A stretch of DNA of 64,000 bases from Cognatundibacterium rivi (GTDB taxonomy: Bacteria > Pseudomonadota > Gammaproteobacteria > Burkholderiales > Burkholderiaceae_D): positions 891,401 through 955,400 of the forward strand of contig NZ_JAGSPK010000001.1 of NCBI RefSeq assembly GCF_018139565.1. The letters run 5' to 3'. The notes under the pieces were generated by a model, which saw only the letters and a list, made by a program, of their open reading frames with translations, had not been told where the DNA came from and ran no database searches. Below are positions 36,435-46,100 of this stretch, piece by piece. The translations under genes were made by a program, and so were the position numbers. Position 1 is the stretch's first letter, and each line of letters begins with the position of its first letter.

Positions 36435-37331
36435 ATGACTACCCAAATTAATTCCACTCTTCATTCGCTGCCATTATTAGGTCGTGGCAAAGTTCGTGAT
36501 AACTACGCTGTCGGCGACGACAAATTGCTGATCGTCACCAGCGATCGTTTATCGGCATTCGATGTCATCATGAATGAACCGATTCCGGATAAAGGCCGCG
36601 TCTTGAATCAGATGGCGAATTTCTGGTTTGAAAAGCTCGGTCATATCGTGCCGAATCATCTGACCGGCATCGCGCCTGAGAGCGTGGTGGCTGCCGATGA
36701 AGTCGCGCAGGTGCGCGGCCGTTCGGTCGTCGCAAAACGTCTGAAACCGATTATGGTGGAAGCGGTGGTGCGTGGTTATATCATCGGTTCCGGCTGGAAG
36801 GATTATCAGGACACTGGCGCGATTTGCGGTATCAGCTTGCCTGCCGGTTTGCCACAAGCTGCCAAACTGCCAGCACCGATTTTTACACCTGCGGCAAAAG
36901 CGGAAATGGGCGAGCATGACGAGAACATCAGTTTTGCAAAAACAGAAGAGTTAATCGGTAAAGAACTGGCTGCAAAAATCCGCGATATCAGTATTCAGCT
37001 GTACACCGAGGCGGCAGACTACGCGGCAACACGCGGCATTATCATCGCTGACACGAAGTTTGAATTCGGTCTGGATGACAATGGTGTCCTGCACCTGATG
37101 GACGAAGTGCTGACGGCGGATTCTTCGCGTTTCTGGCCTGCAGATTCGTACGCGACCGGCATTTCACCGCCATCGTTTGACAAACAATTTGTACGCGATT
37201 ATCTGGAAACGATCACCAGCTGGAATAAAACCGCACCTGCACCGGCATTACCGGAAGACGTGATCCAGAAGACCGCGGCGAAATACCGTGAAGCGCTGGA
37301 GCGCCTGACTGGCGAGACTTTGAAGGCATAA
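36435..37331 (+). CDS. purC: Phosphoribosylaminoimidazole-succinocarboxamide synthase
   Basis: A 298-residue SAICAR synthetase, which joins CAIR and aspartate using ATP in purine synthesis. Motifs are [70 protein letters not shown] and [17 protein letters not shown]. It is of the longer bacterial/yeast type. ATG 36435 is preferred to an upstream in-frame TTG. purE begins one base after its stop. Confidence 0.97.
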   Translation: MTTQINSTLHSLPLLGRGKVRDNYAVGDDKLLIVTSDRLSAFDVIMNEPIPDKGRVLNQMANFWFEKLGHIVPNHLTGIAPESVVAADEVAQVRGRSVVAKRLKPIMVEAVVRGYIIGSGWKDYQDTGAICGISLPAGLPQAAKLPAPIFTPAAKAEMGEHDENISFAKTEELIGKELAAKIRDISIQLYTEAADYAATRGIIIADTKFEFGLDDNGVLHLMDEVLTADSSRFWPADSYATGISPPSFDKQFVRDYLETITSWNKTAPAPALPEDVIQKTAAKYREALERLTGETLKA

Positions 37332-37332
37332 C

Positions 37333-37830
37333 ATGACGCAAGCGAATAAAGTCGTAGTGGGCGTCGTGATGGGTTCCTCTTCCGATTGGGACGTGATGCA
37401 AAACGCCGTCGCCATTCTGAAGGAATTCGGTATTCCGTTTGAAGCTCAGGTGGTGTCTGCACACCGTATGCCGGATGAAATGTTCAGTTATGCGGAAACA
37501 GCGCGCGCACGCGGCATTCGTGCCATTATCGCTGGCGCTGGCGGCGCAGCACATTTGCCCGGCATGATTGCTGCAAAAACCATCGTGCCGGTGTTTGGTG
37601 TGCCTGTGCCATCCAAATACCTGCGCGGTGAAGATTCATTGCTGTCTATCGTACAGATGCCAAAAGGCATACCGGTAGCGACATTTGCAATCGGTGAGGC
37701 TGGTGCGGCGAATGCGGCGCTGGCGGCGGTGGCAATGCTGGCGACCAGTGATGAGACATTAGCGCAAAAGCTGATCGATTTTCGTGCCAGACAGACGCAA
37801 GTCGCACGGGACATGGTGTTGCCAGTCTGA
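37333..37830 (+). CDS. purE: N5-carboxyaminoimidazole ribonucleotide mutase
   Basis: A 165-residue class I PurE that rearranges N5-CAIR to CAIR, supplying PurC. Motifs are [48 protein letters not shown] and [22 protein letters not shown]. It directly follows purC. The matching purK lies 370 bases downstream on the same strand, an unusually long gap. Confidence 0.97.
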   Translation: MTQANKVVVGVVMGSSSDWDVMQNAVAILKEFGIPFEAQVVSAHRMPDEMFSYAETARARGIRAIIAGAGGAAHLPGMIAAKTIVPVFGVPVPSKYLRGEDSLLSIVQMPKGIPVATFAIGEAGAANAALAAVAMLATSDETLAQKLIDFRARQTQVARDMVLPV

Positions 37831-38200
37831 AAATAGAGCAAGCATAGCCATTGCTCATCATCAGAGTTGCCGCGAGGGATGGTTTGTCAGAGATAATTTC
37901 TCTCGCGCAGCGTTTTGATCCGGCTATTTTTGCTTCATTTGTAGATAGTCGGCGTAGTAAGTCGCTTAATTCAGGCCATTCAGACTATACAGTCTGATCG
38001 GACCATTGAATCAGACTGACCTTAGTCAGCGGTCGCATCAGTCGCTTTATATACTCCGGGGGGGTATTTTTTAACCCCCTTTATTTTTGCCGACATTAGC
38101 TGGTTTTTTGCATTTTCAGGGGGGAGTATGTGATTTTCCCCACCTTATTCTCGTAATCGTTGGCGATGCACAGTCATCGCGTCACTTTCAGACAGACATC
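37831..38200. other. 370-base purE-purK intergenic region with nested palindromes
   Basis: No ORF is supported. From 37981 onward there is a run of short inverted repeats: CAGACT/AGTCTG (37981-37996), CAGTCTGAT/ATCAGACTG (37990-38018) and CTGAC/GTCAG (38016-38029). They overlap, so alternative foldings are possible. Copy 1 of the 82-83 bp palindromic repeat follows at 38049-38131. The region could be an RNA leader for purK or a degenerate repeat site. Confidence 0.5.
38049..38131. repeat. Palindromic intergenic repeat, copy 1
   Basis: An 83-base element. The left end is ATATACTCC followed by seven G; the right end is CAGGGGGGAGTATGT. When inverted it aligns end to end with copy 2 at 61654-61735: the TACTCCCCCCTG end matches exactly, ATGTC falls at the same offset, and AAATAAA and ATAC recur near the far end. 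The left end ATACTCC-GGGGGGG-TAT and right end resemble RcnR/CsoR-family operators. Confidence 0.55.
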
Positions 38201-39418
38201 ATGAATATCGACAAACAAGTACGTCCTCGACAAGCCCTGTTACCCAATACAGATAAAAGCTGTCTCGGCATTATGGGCGGCGGTCAGCTGGGTCGCATGT
38301 TTGCGCATGCCGCACAGGCCATGGGTTACAAGGTTGCCGTGCTGGAGCCTGAGGCCGGTTGCCCTGCTGCGCAAGTCGCCGAACATCATGTGCAGGCCGA
38401 CTACGATAGCCCCGAAGGTCTGAAGGCCTTGCTGGCATTGACGAAACATATTTCCACGGAATTTGAAAACGTCCCGGCTGACAGCATGAAGGAACTGGCT
38501 TACGACGGTTTCGTGTCTCCTTCCGGCGATTGCGTGTCGATTGCGCAAGACAGGCTGATAGAAAAACGCTTTTTCACCCGTTGCAGTCTGCGCACCGGTA
38601 TTTTTCCGACGCCGCACTGGGGCATTTCACGTAAGGAAGACGTGATCAGTGCAAAAGACGATTTGTTGCCTGGTATTTTAAAAACGGTGCGTCTTGGTTA
38701 TGACGGCAAAGGTCAGGCGCGTGTCCGTAATCGCGAAGAACTGGCGGCGGCGCTTGTCAGCATGCGCGGTCAGCCCTGTGTGCTTGAGAAAATGCTGCCA
38801 CTCGCGTATGAAATTTCGGTTCTGGTCGCACGAGGTGTCGATGGTCAGGCCGTGGTTTACCCTATCGCCGAAAACGTGCACCGCGATGGCATCCTGTTCA
38901 CGACGCTGGCGCCGAGCCCGAGCGTGTCTGCCGATGTCGCTGGCGCTGCGCAAAAAGCGGCATTGACGATTATTGAAGAGCTTGGTTATGTCGGCGTGCT
39001 GTGCATAGAATTTTTTGTGCTGACCGATGGCACACTGGTTGTCAACGAAATGGCACCGCGCCCACATAACAGCGGCCATTATACGATTGATGCCTGCGTC
39101 ACCAGCCAGTTTGAACAGCAGGTTCGTGCGCTCGCACAGTTACCGTTGGGCGATGTGCGTTTGCATTCCCCTGCAGCGATGCTGAATATTCTTGGTGATG
39201 TCTGGTTCAGCGGTAACAGCGACACACCACGCGAACCCGCCTGGGATCAGATACTCGCAATACCGGGCGCGCACTTGCACTTGTATGGTAAGACGGAAGC
39301 ACGGCGTGCGCGCAAGATGGGACACATCACTTTTGTTGCGCCAACGATGGAACAAGCGCGGGCGGCGTTACATCAGGCCTGCGGCATTTTAGGTCTGGCA
39401 GCACCGGAGCAGGCATGA
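38201..39418 (+). CDS. purK: 5-(carboxyamino)imidazole ribonucleotide synthase
   Basis: A 405-residue ATP-grasp enzyme that makes N5-CAIR from AIR, bicarbonate and ATP, feeding PurE. It has GIMGGGQLGRMFAHAAQAMGYKVAVLEPE (nucleotide-binding start), EFENVPADSM, VRLGYDGKGQARV, EKMLPLAYEISVLVARG and NEMAPRPHNSGHYTIDACVTSQFEQ. ATG 38201 (MNIDKQVRP) is chosen; the longer ORF runs into the repeat element. It overlaps tsaC by four bases (ATGA). Confidence 0.97.
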   Translation: MNIDKQVRPRQALLPNTDKSCLGIMGGGQLGRMFAHAAQAMGYKVAVLEPEAGCPAAQVAEHHVQADYDSPEGLKALLALTKHISTEFENVPADSMKELAYDGFVSPSGDCVSIAQDRLIEKRFFTRCSLRTGIFPTPHWGISRKEDVISAKDDLLPGILKTVRLGYDGKGQARVRNREELAAALVSMRGQPCVLEKMLPLAYEISVLVARGVDGQAVVYPIAENVHRDGILFTTLAPSPSVSADVAGAAQKAALTIIEELGYVGVLCIEFFVLTDGTLVVNEMAPRPHNSGHYTIDACVTSQFEQQVRALAQLPLGDVRLHSPAAMLNILGDVWFSGNSDTPREPAWDQILAIPGAHLHLYGKTEARRARKMGHITFVAPTMEQARAALHQACGILGLAAPEQA

Positions 39419-40452
39419 ATGTAGTGGCATCAACACCCGACGCCATTGCCACAGCAGCGCTGGCGCTGGAGGCTGGTCGTCTGGTCGCATTTCCGACTGA
39501 AACCGTCTACGGGCTCGGGGCCGATGCCGAAAATCCGGCCGCAGTCGCTGATATTTATAAAGCCAAGGGGCGTCCATCGGATCATCCTGTGATCGTGCAT
39601 GTTGCTCCCGGTGCCGATATCCGTTATTGGGCAAAAAATATTCCGCACGAAGCAGATCAATTGATCGCCGCATTCTGGCCGGGCCCGCTGACGCTGATTT
39701 TAAAACGCGCTGATCATATTCCGGATGCGGTTTCCGGTGGACAGGATACGGTCGGCATACGCTGTCCTTCGCATCCTGTGGCGCAACAATTATTGCGTGC
39801 TTTTAAAAATGGCAAAGGCGGTGTTGCCGCCCCTTCAGCAAACAAGTTTGGTCATGTCAGCCCGACTCTGGCGCAGCATGTGACCGAGGAATTTATGCAG
39901 GAAATTTTACCCGGCGGCCTGATTGCCGCTGTGCTTGACGGTGGTCAGAGCGAGGTCGGAATTGAATCGACGATCGTTGATCTGAGCCGCCTGGCGACGC
40001 ACGGCCCCGTATTGCTGCGCCCGGGGCAGATCAGTAGCGCGCAGCTAGCCGAAGTGCTGGGCGTGACACCTGCCAGCCCTGATGCCGCTGCGCCGCGCGC
40101 TTCCGGCACCCTTGATGCCCATTACGCGCCGCAAACACCGGTGGTGCAGGTGGCGCTTGCTGATTTGGATAATGTTGCTGCGCAATTGCAGGCCAGAGGG
40201 AAAACGATCGCTTTGCTGAGTTACCAGTCACATCCCGGAATCGTGGCGCTGGCAATACGGCAGTTACCGGCAGATGCTGCTGGTTACGCCCATGATTTGT
40301 ATGCCGGTTTGCGTGAACTGGATCATGCCCATGCTGATCTGATTCTGGTAGCAGCGATACCTCAGGATAAGGAATGGCTGGGTGTGAATGACCGCTTGCG
40401 ACGCGCCGCGTTTGATTCACGTGATGTTTTACAGAAAATACTGCAAGCCTGA
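39415..40452 (+). CDS. L-threonylcarbamoyladenylate synthase (Sua5 type)
   Basis: A 345-residue enzyme that makes threonylcarbamoyl-AMP from threonine, bicarbonate and ATP for the t6A37 modification of tRNA. It has the YrdC domain (about 10-205; GRLVAFPTETVYGLGADA, KAKGRPSDHPVIVHV, VGIRCPSHPVAQQLL, APSANKFGHVSPT) and a C-terminal Sua5 domain (about 235-340), so it is the long two-domain form. It is coupled to purK by an ATGA overlap. Confidence 0.95.
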   Translation: MNVVASTPDAIATAALALEAGRLVAFPTETVYGLGADAENPAAVADIYKAKGRPSDHPVIVHVAPGADIRYWAKNIPHEADQLIAAFWPGPLTLILKRADHIPDAVSGGQDTVGIRCPSHPVAQQLLRAFKNGKGGVAAPSANKFGHVSPTLAQHVTEEFMQEILPGGLIAAVLDGGQSEVGIESTIVDLSRLATHGPVLLRPGQISSAQLAEVLGVTPASPDAAAPRASGTLDAHYAPQTPVVQVALADLDNVAAQLQARGKTIALLSYQSHPGIVALAIRQLPADAAGYAHDLYAGLRELDHAHADLILVAAIPQDKEWLGVNDRLRRAAFDSRDVLQKILQA

Positions 40453-40492
40453 GTTGATGGCCTGAGTTGGGCGTTTTTGGTATTGGCGCGAT

Positions 40493-40753
40493 TTATTTAT
40501 AGATAATTTTCATCACCAGAATAAACATCGCCAGTGCCAGCGTTACTGCATTCGCGATGATGATGGGCCAGGCATGTAATAGTATTCCATAGACCATCCA
40601 CATCAGCACGCCGCAAACCATGATCAGATACATGCCGGTGGAAACGCCTTCCGCACGTTTATGTTGCCAGGTTAACCAGGCTTGTGGCACAAAGGCACTG
40701 GTGGTCAGGCAGGCGGCGATATAGCCGATCATGTCGGATGTCAGTGTCGCCAT
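40493..40753 (-). CDS. SemiSWEET-family sugar transporter
   Basis: An 86-residue membrane protein with three helices and the MtN3/PQ-loop motif (IGYIAACLTTSAFVPQAWLTW, SLYL-like STGMYLIMVCGVLMWMVYG). SemiSWEETs dimerise to pass small sugars along their gradient. It lies six bases downstream of the flavin reductase gene on the same strand. The substrate is unknown. Confidence 0.88.
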   Translation of the reverse strand: MATLTSDMIGYIAACLTTSAFVPQAWLTWQHKRAEGVSTGMYLIMVCGVLMWMVYGILLHAWPIIIANAVTLALAMFILVMKIIYK

Positions 40754-40759
40754 AGCTGC

Positions 40760-41269
40760 TTATTTGGCGGATGCGTGGATAAACTGGCCACCGTGGAAAA
40801 TCAGCGGCGCCTGTTGTGTGAATTCGCAATGTTCAACTTCGCCAACAAAAATGACGTGATCCCCTTCGGGATAGCGGCTGCGGTTATGGCATTCAAACCA
40901 GGCAGAGGCGCCTTTCAGGATAGGATGACCGGTACGCGACAGGGTGTATTCGACGCCCTCGAACCTGTCGGTTTTACGACTGGCAAACTGTTCCGCCAGC
41001 CACGCCTGTTGGTCGGATAGTACGTTAACCACGTAATGTGAATTGCCACTGAACACAGGCATGCTATTGGCGGCGTTACCGAGGCTCCATAAAACGAGTG
41101 GCGGCTCGAGTGAAACAGAATTGAATGAGCTGGCAGTGAGGCCGAGAAACTGTCCGTTTGCCAGCTTGGTGGTAATGACTGTTACGCCGGTCGCAAACTG
41201 AGACAGGGCGTGGCGGAAGTGGCGGGTATCAAAATCACGTTTTTCGGCGCGGGGAGAGCGGGTATGCAT
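40760..41269 (-). CDS. Flavin reductase family protein
   Basis: A 169-residue protein of the split-barrel flavin reductase family (FMN-binding, HpaC-like). It has FRHALSQFATGVTVITT near the N-terminus, LGLTASSFNSVSLEPPLVLWSL as the flavin site, and HVIFVGEVEHCEF with a C-terminal GGQF. Such proteins supply reduced FMN/FAD to partner monooxygenases, none of which is nearby. The start is ATG 41269. Confidence 0.9.
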   Translation of the reverse strand: MHTRSPRAEKRDFDTRHFRHALSQFATGVTVITTKLANGQFLGLTASSFNSVSLEPPLVLWSLGNAANSMPVFSGNSHYVVNVLSDQQAWLAEQFASRKTDRFEGVEYTLSRTGHPILKGASAWFECHNRSRYPEGDHVIFVGEVEHCEFTQQAPLIFHGGQFIHASAK

Positions 41270-41559
41270 CAGTCATCCATCAATTTTTGCGACATTATCC
41301 CAGATTTTGCTATGGCCGTTGATCTGTGACAGGTATTCCCTCTCGGGGCGGGCGACTGTGGTAAACTTGCGCCCTTGTCAGAATCTGGATTCATACTTTA
41401 AGTAATTGATTCTTTTGGTTTTTTTATTTTATCTTAAGACTTGCAAAAAATGGCTCCGGCAGCTTGATCGCTTCGGATTACTCTCAGTGCATAGCCGTCG
41501 TCGCTATGCCCAGTCTGCCTAATTTTGCATCGGTCTTATCTTTGAATGAAGTGATAACT

Positions 41560-41943
41560 ATGTTCCTGACTACAATTTGCCATCGCCTCAGTTTATTACT
41601 GATCTTGTTCGGTCTGACATGTTCAGTTTTTGCACAAGGCGTGACGCAACGTCAGTTTCCACCGAATACCATGCGTGGTGAACTCGATATGTCCTCGTAT
41701 CCGGATATCCGTTTGAATGGAAAGCCGCGCTACCTGGCACCGTCCAGCCGCATATACAACGCGGATAATCTGATCGTGCTGGCTTCGACACTGGATGCGC
41801 CAAAAATTGTGGTGAATTACACGGAGAATTCTTTCGGTGATATTGATAAGGTCTGGATACTGACATCGGATGAGATGCCGAAACAATTACCCAAGCCAGA
41901 AGTCTGGGCACCGATACCATTTAAAAATCCGGAAATTAAGTAA
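41560..41943 (+). CDS. Exported protein of unknown function upstream of miaB
   Basis: A 127-residue protein with a signal peptide (MFLTTICHRLSLLLILFGLTCSVFAQ), so periplasmic. The mature part of about 100 residues is beta-rich (MRGELDMSSYPDIRLNGKPRYLAPSSRIYNADNLIVLASTL...). It looks like a conserved small exported protein, but I do not recognise the family. ATG 41560 follows GAAG and begins the signal peptide; upstream in-frame starts do not. It precedes miaB by about 170 bases. Confidence 0.75.
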   Translation: MFLTTICHRLSLLLILFGLTCSVFAQGVTQRQFPPNTMRGELDMSSYPDIRLNGKPRYLAPSSRIYNADNLIVLASTLDAPKIVVNYTENSFGDIDKVWILTSDEMPKQLPKPEVWAPIPFKNPEIK

Positions 41944-42110
41944 GGTTCCACCAGCTGTCTTCTTGCTGTCAGCAGATGTCGCTTTGTTCGAGAATGCGAA
42001 TCGGTTTTCCCGCGAGATGAGTTTGTGCATGATCGACTACAGCCGGAATCCGGTTATCGCCTGCGGCGTTGTTCATATTCAGAAAGCAGGCTGTTTTACA
42101 GAAAAAAATG

Positions 42111-43451
42111 ATGCAAAAAAAAGTATTTATTAAAACCTTCGGCTGCCAGATGAATGAGTATGACTCAGACAAAATGGCAGACGTGTTGAATGCCGCCGAT
42201 GGCATGGTAAAAACCGATACGCCTGATGACGCTGATGTGATTCTGCTGAACACCTGCAGCGTGCGTGAGAAAGCGTCCGAGAAAGTGTTTTCGGACTTGG
42301 GTCGTTTGCGTGAACTCAAGCGTAAAAGACCTGAGCTGCTGATCGGTGTCGGCGGCTGTGTCGCCTCGCAGGAAGGCGATGCCATCATCAAACGCGCGCC
42401 TTATGTTGACGTCGTATTTGGCCCGCAGACGCTGCACCGCTTGCCGCAACTGATCGATGCCCGCCGCTTGTCCGGCCGCTCGCAAGTCGATATCAGTTTT
42501 CCAGAAATTGAAAAATTTGATCACGTGCCACCGGCGAAGGTGGAAGGTGCCACGGCCTACGTTTCTATTATGGAAGGCTGCAGCAAATATTGCAGTTACT
42601 GCGTGGTGCCGTATACCCGTGGCGAAGAAGTGTCACGTCGTTTTGATGATGTGCTGGCTGAGGTGGCCGGTCTCGCTGCGCAGGGCGTTAAAGAAATTTC
42701 CCTGCTGGGTCAGAACGTGAATGCCTACCGTGGCGTGATGGAAGATGGCGAGATTGCTGACTTTGCCTTGCTGATTGAATATGTAGCTGAATTTCCGCAG
42801 ATAGAACGGATTCGTTTCGTGACCAGCCATCCGAAAGAATTTACTCAGCGACTGATCGATTGCTACGCAAAAGTGCCGAAACTGGTGAACCACTTATACC
42901 TTCCTGCACAACACGGATCAGACCGTATTTTGTCAGCGATGAAGCGTGGCTATACCGCAATCGAATATAAATCTGTGCTGCGCCGTTTGAAGCAGGTGCG
43001 GCCTGAGATGTCGGTCTCGTCTGATTTTATCGTCGGTTTCCCTGGTGAGACAGATGAGGATTTCAATGCCCTGATGAAGCTGATAGATGATGTCGGTTTC
43101 GATAACAGCTTCAGCTTTATTTTCAGCCCGCGCCCGGGTACGCCAGCGGCCAATCTGGCCGATGACACGCCTGCGGAACTGAAGTTACGCCGCTTACAGA
43201 CTTTGCAGGCGGTAATTGATGCGAATACCAAGAAATACAGTAACGCGATGATAGGTACCGTGCAACGCATTCTGGTGGATGGGCCTTCGGTCAAAGACCC
43301 GAACGAGTTGCAAGGGCGCACAGAAAATAATCGGGTAGTCAATTTTGCCGGCGGCAAAGAATTGATCGGCACGCTGGTAAATACGCGCATTACCGAATCC
43401 TATAATTATTCCTTGCGTGGTGAATTGATCGACGAGACTGTGACTGCATGA
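42111..43451 (+). CDS. miaB: tRNA-2-methylthio-N6-dimethylallyladenosine synthase MiaB
   Basis: A 446-residue radical-SAM methylthiotransferase that thiomethylates i6A37 of tRNA. It has the N-terminal MTTase domain ([37 protein letters not shown] supply three cluster cysteines), the radical SAM motif [15 protein letters not shown], and a C-terminal TRAM domain. Adjacent ATGs at 42108 and 42111 are both possible. It overlaps phoH by four bases and opens the conserved miaB-phoH-ybeY group. Confidence 0.97.
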   Translation: MQKKVFIKTFGCQMNEYDSDKMADVLNAADGMVKTDTPDDADVILLNTCSVREKASEKVFSDLGRLRELKRKRPELLIGVGGCVASQEGDAIIKRAPYVDVVFGPQTLHRLPQLIDARRLSGRSQVDISFPEIEKFDHVPPAKVEGATAYVSIMEGCSKYCSYCVVPYTRGEEVSRRFDDVLAEVAGLAAQGVKEISLLGQNVNAYRGVMEDGEIADFALLIEYVAEFPQIERIRFVTSHPKEFTQRLIDCYAKVPKLVNHLYLPAQHGSDRILSAMKRGYTAIEYKSVLRRLKQVRPEMSVSSDFIVGFPGETDEDFNALMKLIDDVGFDNSFSFIFSPRPGTPAANLADDTPAELKLRRLQTLQAVIDANTKKYSNAMIGTVQRILVDGPSVKDPNELQGRTENNRVVNFAGGKELIGTLVNTRITESYNYSLRGELIDETVTA

Positions 43452-44530
43452 TGGCAAAGACTCCGGTGCCTGTTTCTCATTTCATTCCACAACCGCTGGA
43501 TAACACCCGCCTAGCCCATTTATGCGGCCCGCTGGACGAAAACTTGCGTCAGATTTCAGCTGCGCTGGATGTGACGATTTTCCGTCGCGGTGAAAAATTC
43601 ATTATCAGCGGACATAACGCTGAACGGGCGTTGGCCTTGTTGGAACAGTTTTATCAAGTGGCGAAAAAGCCGGTATCGGTGGATGAAGTGCAGTTGGCCT
43701 TAGTTGAGCAAACGGCGCATCATAACCATAAAACGCCGACGCTGGCAGCGCTGGAAGAATCGCCGGAAGAAATAAACTCTGGTGAACTTGAAAGCCCTGT
43801 GCTGAAAACCCGCCGTAGTGATCTGCGTGGCAGAACACCGCACCAGACCCAGTATCTGCGGGCGGTGGTCGAACACGATATTACATTTGGCATTGGCCCT
43901 GCCGGTACCGGTAAGACTTATCTCGCCGTTGCATGCGCGGTGGATGCGTTGGAACGCGACGCTGTTAAACGGATTATTCTGACGCGCCCTGCGGTTGAGG
44001 CCGGTGAGCGTCTGGGTTTCTTACCGGGTGATCTGGCGCAAAAGGTTGATCCGTATTTGCGCCCTTTGTACGATGCCTTGTACGACTTGTTAGGTTTCGA
44101 CCGCACTCAAAAAATGTTTGAGAAACAGGCGATAGAAATTGCGCCACTGGCTTATATGCGCGGTCGCACCTTGAATCACGCCTTCATTATTCTCGACGAG
44201 GCACAGAACACCACACCGGAACAAATGAAAATGTTCCTGACCCGTATCGGCTTTGGTAGCAAAGCCGTTGTCACCGGTGACGTCACGCAGGTGGATTTGC
44301 AGCGTGGTCAGAAAAGTGGCCTGATCGATGCTTGCCAGGTACTGAAAGACGTGCGTGGTATCGCTTTCACACAATTCACCAGCACCGATGTTGTCCGCCA
44401 TCCTTTGGTCGGGCGTATTGTTGATGCTTACGAAACGGCGAATGCCGGTACCACTGCCCAGAGCGCGGCACTCGGTTTATTAAAAAATACGACTCAATTC
44501 AGTTCTGTACATCATGGCCGAAAAAAGTAA
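43448..44530 (+). CDS. phoH: PhoH-family ATPase (YbeZ)
   Basis: A 360-residue P-loop ATPase with an N-terminal KH-like region (about 25-75), the Walker [12 protein letters not shown] (about 154-164) and Walker [17 protein letters not shown]. YbeZ acts with YbeY in ribosome and RNA maturation. It starts within the miaB stop (ATGATG) and overlaps ybeY by 17 bases, so the three genes are translationally coupled. Confidence 0.95.
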   Translation: MMAKTPVPVSHFIPQPLDNTRLAHLCGPLDENLRQISAALDVTIFRRGEKFIISGHNAERALALLEQFYQVAKKPVSVDEVQLALVEQTAHHNHKTPTLAALEESPEEINSGELESPVLKTRRSDLRGRTPHQTQYLRAVVEHDITFGIGPAGTGKTYLAVACAVDALERDAVKRIILTRPAVEAGERLGFLPGDLAQKVDPYLRPLYDALYDLLGFDRTQKMFEKQAIEIAPLAYMRGRTLNHAFIILDEAQNTTPEQMKMFLTRIGFGSKAVVTGDVTQVDLQRGQKSGLIDACQVLKDVRGIAFTQFTSTDVVRHPLVGRIVDAYETANAGTTAQSAALGLLKNTTQFSSVHHGRKK

Positions 44531-44981
44531 TTCCAAACATAAACTGAGCTTATCAGTTCAATACGCAGACCCGCGCTTGCAAGCAATATTGCCGCGCCCT
44601 TTGTTGCGTAAAACAGTACAGGCTGCTTTATATTTTCCGGCAGAACTGACTTTAAGATTTGTCGATGCGGAGGAAGGGCAGATATTGAATCGCGATTATC
44701 GCGGTAAAGATTATGCGACCAACGTGCTGACGTTTGCGTACACCGAAGATGAGGATGCAGAAGTTACTCAGGCCGATATCATTCTGTGTACCGACGTGTT
44801 GCAGCGCGAAGCCAGCGAACAGAAAAAATCCGTCGTCGAGCATGCGCAGCATTTGATTGTTCATGGTGTGCTGCATGCACAGGGTTATGATCATGAGACA
44901 GATGAAGAAGCCGAAGAGATGGAAGCACTGGAGATCACCATTCTCGCCGGTTTAGGTCTTGCCAATCCTTATCAAGACTGA
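44514..44981 (+). CDS. ybeY: Endoribonuclease YbeY
   Basis: A 155-residue zinc RNase needed for 16S rRNA 3'-end maturation and ribosome quality control. The metal site [11 protein letters not shown] starts at His117, with the preceding catalytic Arg in [17 protein letters not shown]. Length is normal. It overlaps phoH. In most relatives corC follows directly; here a Kir channel gene intervenes. Confidence 0.96.
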   Translation: MAEKSNSKHKLSLSVQYADPRLQAILPRPLLRKTVQAALYFPAELTLRFVDAEEGQILNRDYRGKDYATNVLTFAYTEDEDAEVTQADIILCTDVLQREASEQKKSVVEHAQHLIVHGVLHAQGYDHETDEEAEEMEALEITILAGLGLANPYQD

Positions 44982-44989
44982 GCTTCAGT

Positions 44990-45880
44990 ATGAAAATGCC
45001 GCGCTCTCACCCGCATCATGGCCGCCGTATCAGTATGGGCGGTCGTGATGTTGTCGCTTTTGGTCTCGACCGACATTATCTGCAGGACATTTATTTTTAT
45101 GCGATGACATCGAGCTGGACGATGTTTTTTTTCGCTGCGGCAGTGGTGTATCTGATTTTCAATATGGTGTTTGCCGGTTTGTATGCGCTTGGCGATCATC
45201 CTGTCGCGAATCTGACCCCGGATAATTTTCTCGGATATTTTTTCTTCAGCGTAGAGACACTGGCGACGGTCGGTTACGGCAATATGCATCCGCAAACAGT
45301 GTATGCGCATGTGATTTCGTCTGTGGAAATATTTATCGGCATGGCCAGTGTGGCATTGACGACAGGTGTGATGTTTGCGCGCTTTTCGCGTCCGCGCTCG
45401 AATATTATTTTTGCCGATCACCCGGTTTGCCACATGGTTGACGGGCGACGATTGCTGATGATACGGCTGGCGAATGCCCGCATGAATATCATCAGTGAAG
45501 CATCAGCAAAGCTGCGTCTGGTCAAAAACCATGCTTCGCCCGAGACTGGCAGCTTCCGTAAAATTCTTGATCTGGAATTGGAGCGCGACCATCATCCTAT
45601 CTTTAGTCTGGGGTGGACGGTGATACATGTGATCGACGAGTCCAGTCCTTTGTACGGTTATACCAAAGAACAACTGAATGAACTCAATGCGGCATTGGTG
45701 CTGAGCATAGAGGGACTGGATGAAATGACGAATCAGAGCCAGAGGGCGCGTCATTATTATCCGTGTTCATCGATACGCTGGAATCATCGCTATGTGGATA
45801 TCTTAAAGTTTCACGGTGATACGCCGCATTTGCATTATGCAAAATTCCATGAATCCGAGAATCTGGATGACATACGCTGA
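44990..45880 (+). CDS. Inward-rectifier-type potassium channel (KirBac)
   Basis: A 296-residue KirBac-like channel. The N-terminal amphipathic slide helix is followed by membrane helix M1 (about 40-65), a pore helix with the K+ filter TVGYGN (about 93-98), M2 (about 108-130, HVISSVEIFIGMASVALTTGVMFARFSRP) and a cytoplasmic immunoglobulin-like gating domain (about 140-296). It starts nine bases after ybeY, so appears to be carried in the ybeY message. A 220-base gap separates it from corC. It is foreign to the usual ybeY-corC order. Confidence 0.92.
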   Translation: MKMPRSHPHHGRRISMGGRDVVAFGLDRHYLQDIYFYAMTSSWTMFFFAAAVVYLIFNMVFAGLYALGDHPVANLTPDNFLGYFFFSVETLATVGYGNMHPQTVYAHVISSVEIFIGMASVALTTGVMFARFSRPRSNIIFADHPVCHMVDGRRLLMIRLANARMNIISEASAKLRLVKNHASPETGSFRKILDLELERDHHPIFSLGWTVIHVIDESSPLYGYTKEQLNELNAALVLSIEGLDEMTNQSQRARHYYPCSSIRWNHRYVDILKFHGDTPHLHYAKFHESENLDDIR

Positions 45881-46100
45881 TTTATTGTCGTGTGTTGTCG
45901 TATTTTGCCGGCATGTGCAATGCAGACCGGCTTTAATGTAAATCTCGTCAATTGCTATTTGGTGGCTCTTTAGTAGACATTTAATACCCATCGGATAGCC
46001 GTCTTTTTGTGAAATAACAATCTGAACGCCTTAACAAAATTTTGGAATCAGGCGTATTTGTTGTATTCTGTAGGATTGAAACAACGGCGTCACGCCTCCT

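Noticed and set aside
37831..38048. 6S RNA or another known structured RNA upstream of purK
   Set aside because: 6S RNA sits next to purK in some bacteria, but I could not build the long closing stem with a central bubble that defines it.
45907..45931. Terminator after the Kir channel gene (GCCGG...CCGGC)
   Set aside because: The stem is only five pairs, the loop is 15 bases and only three T follow.
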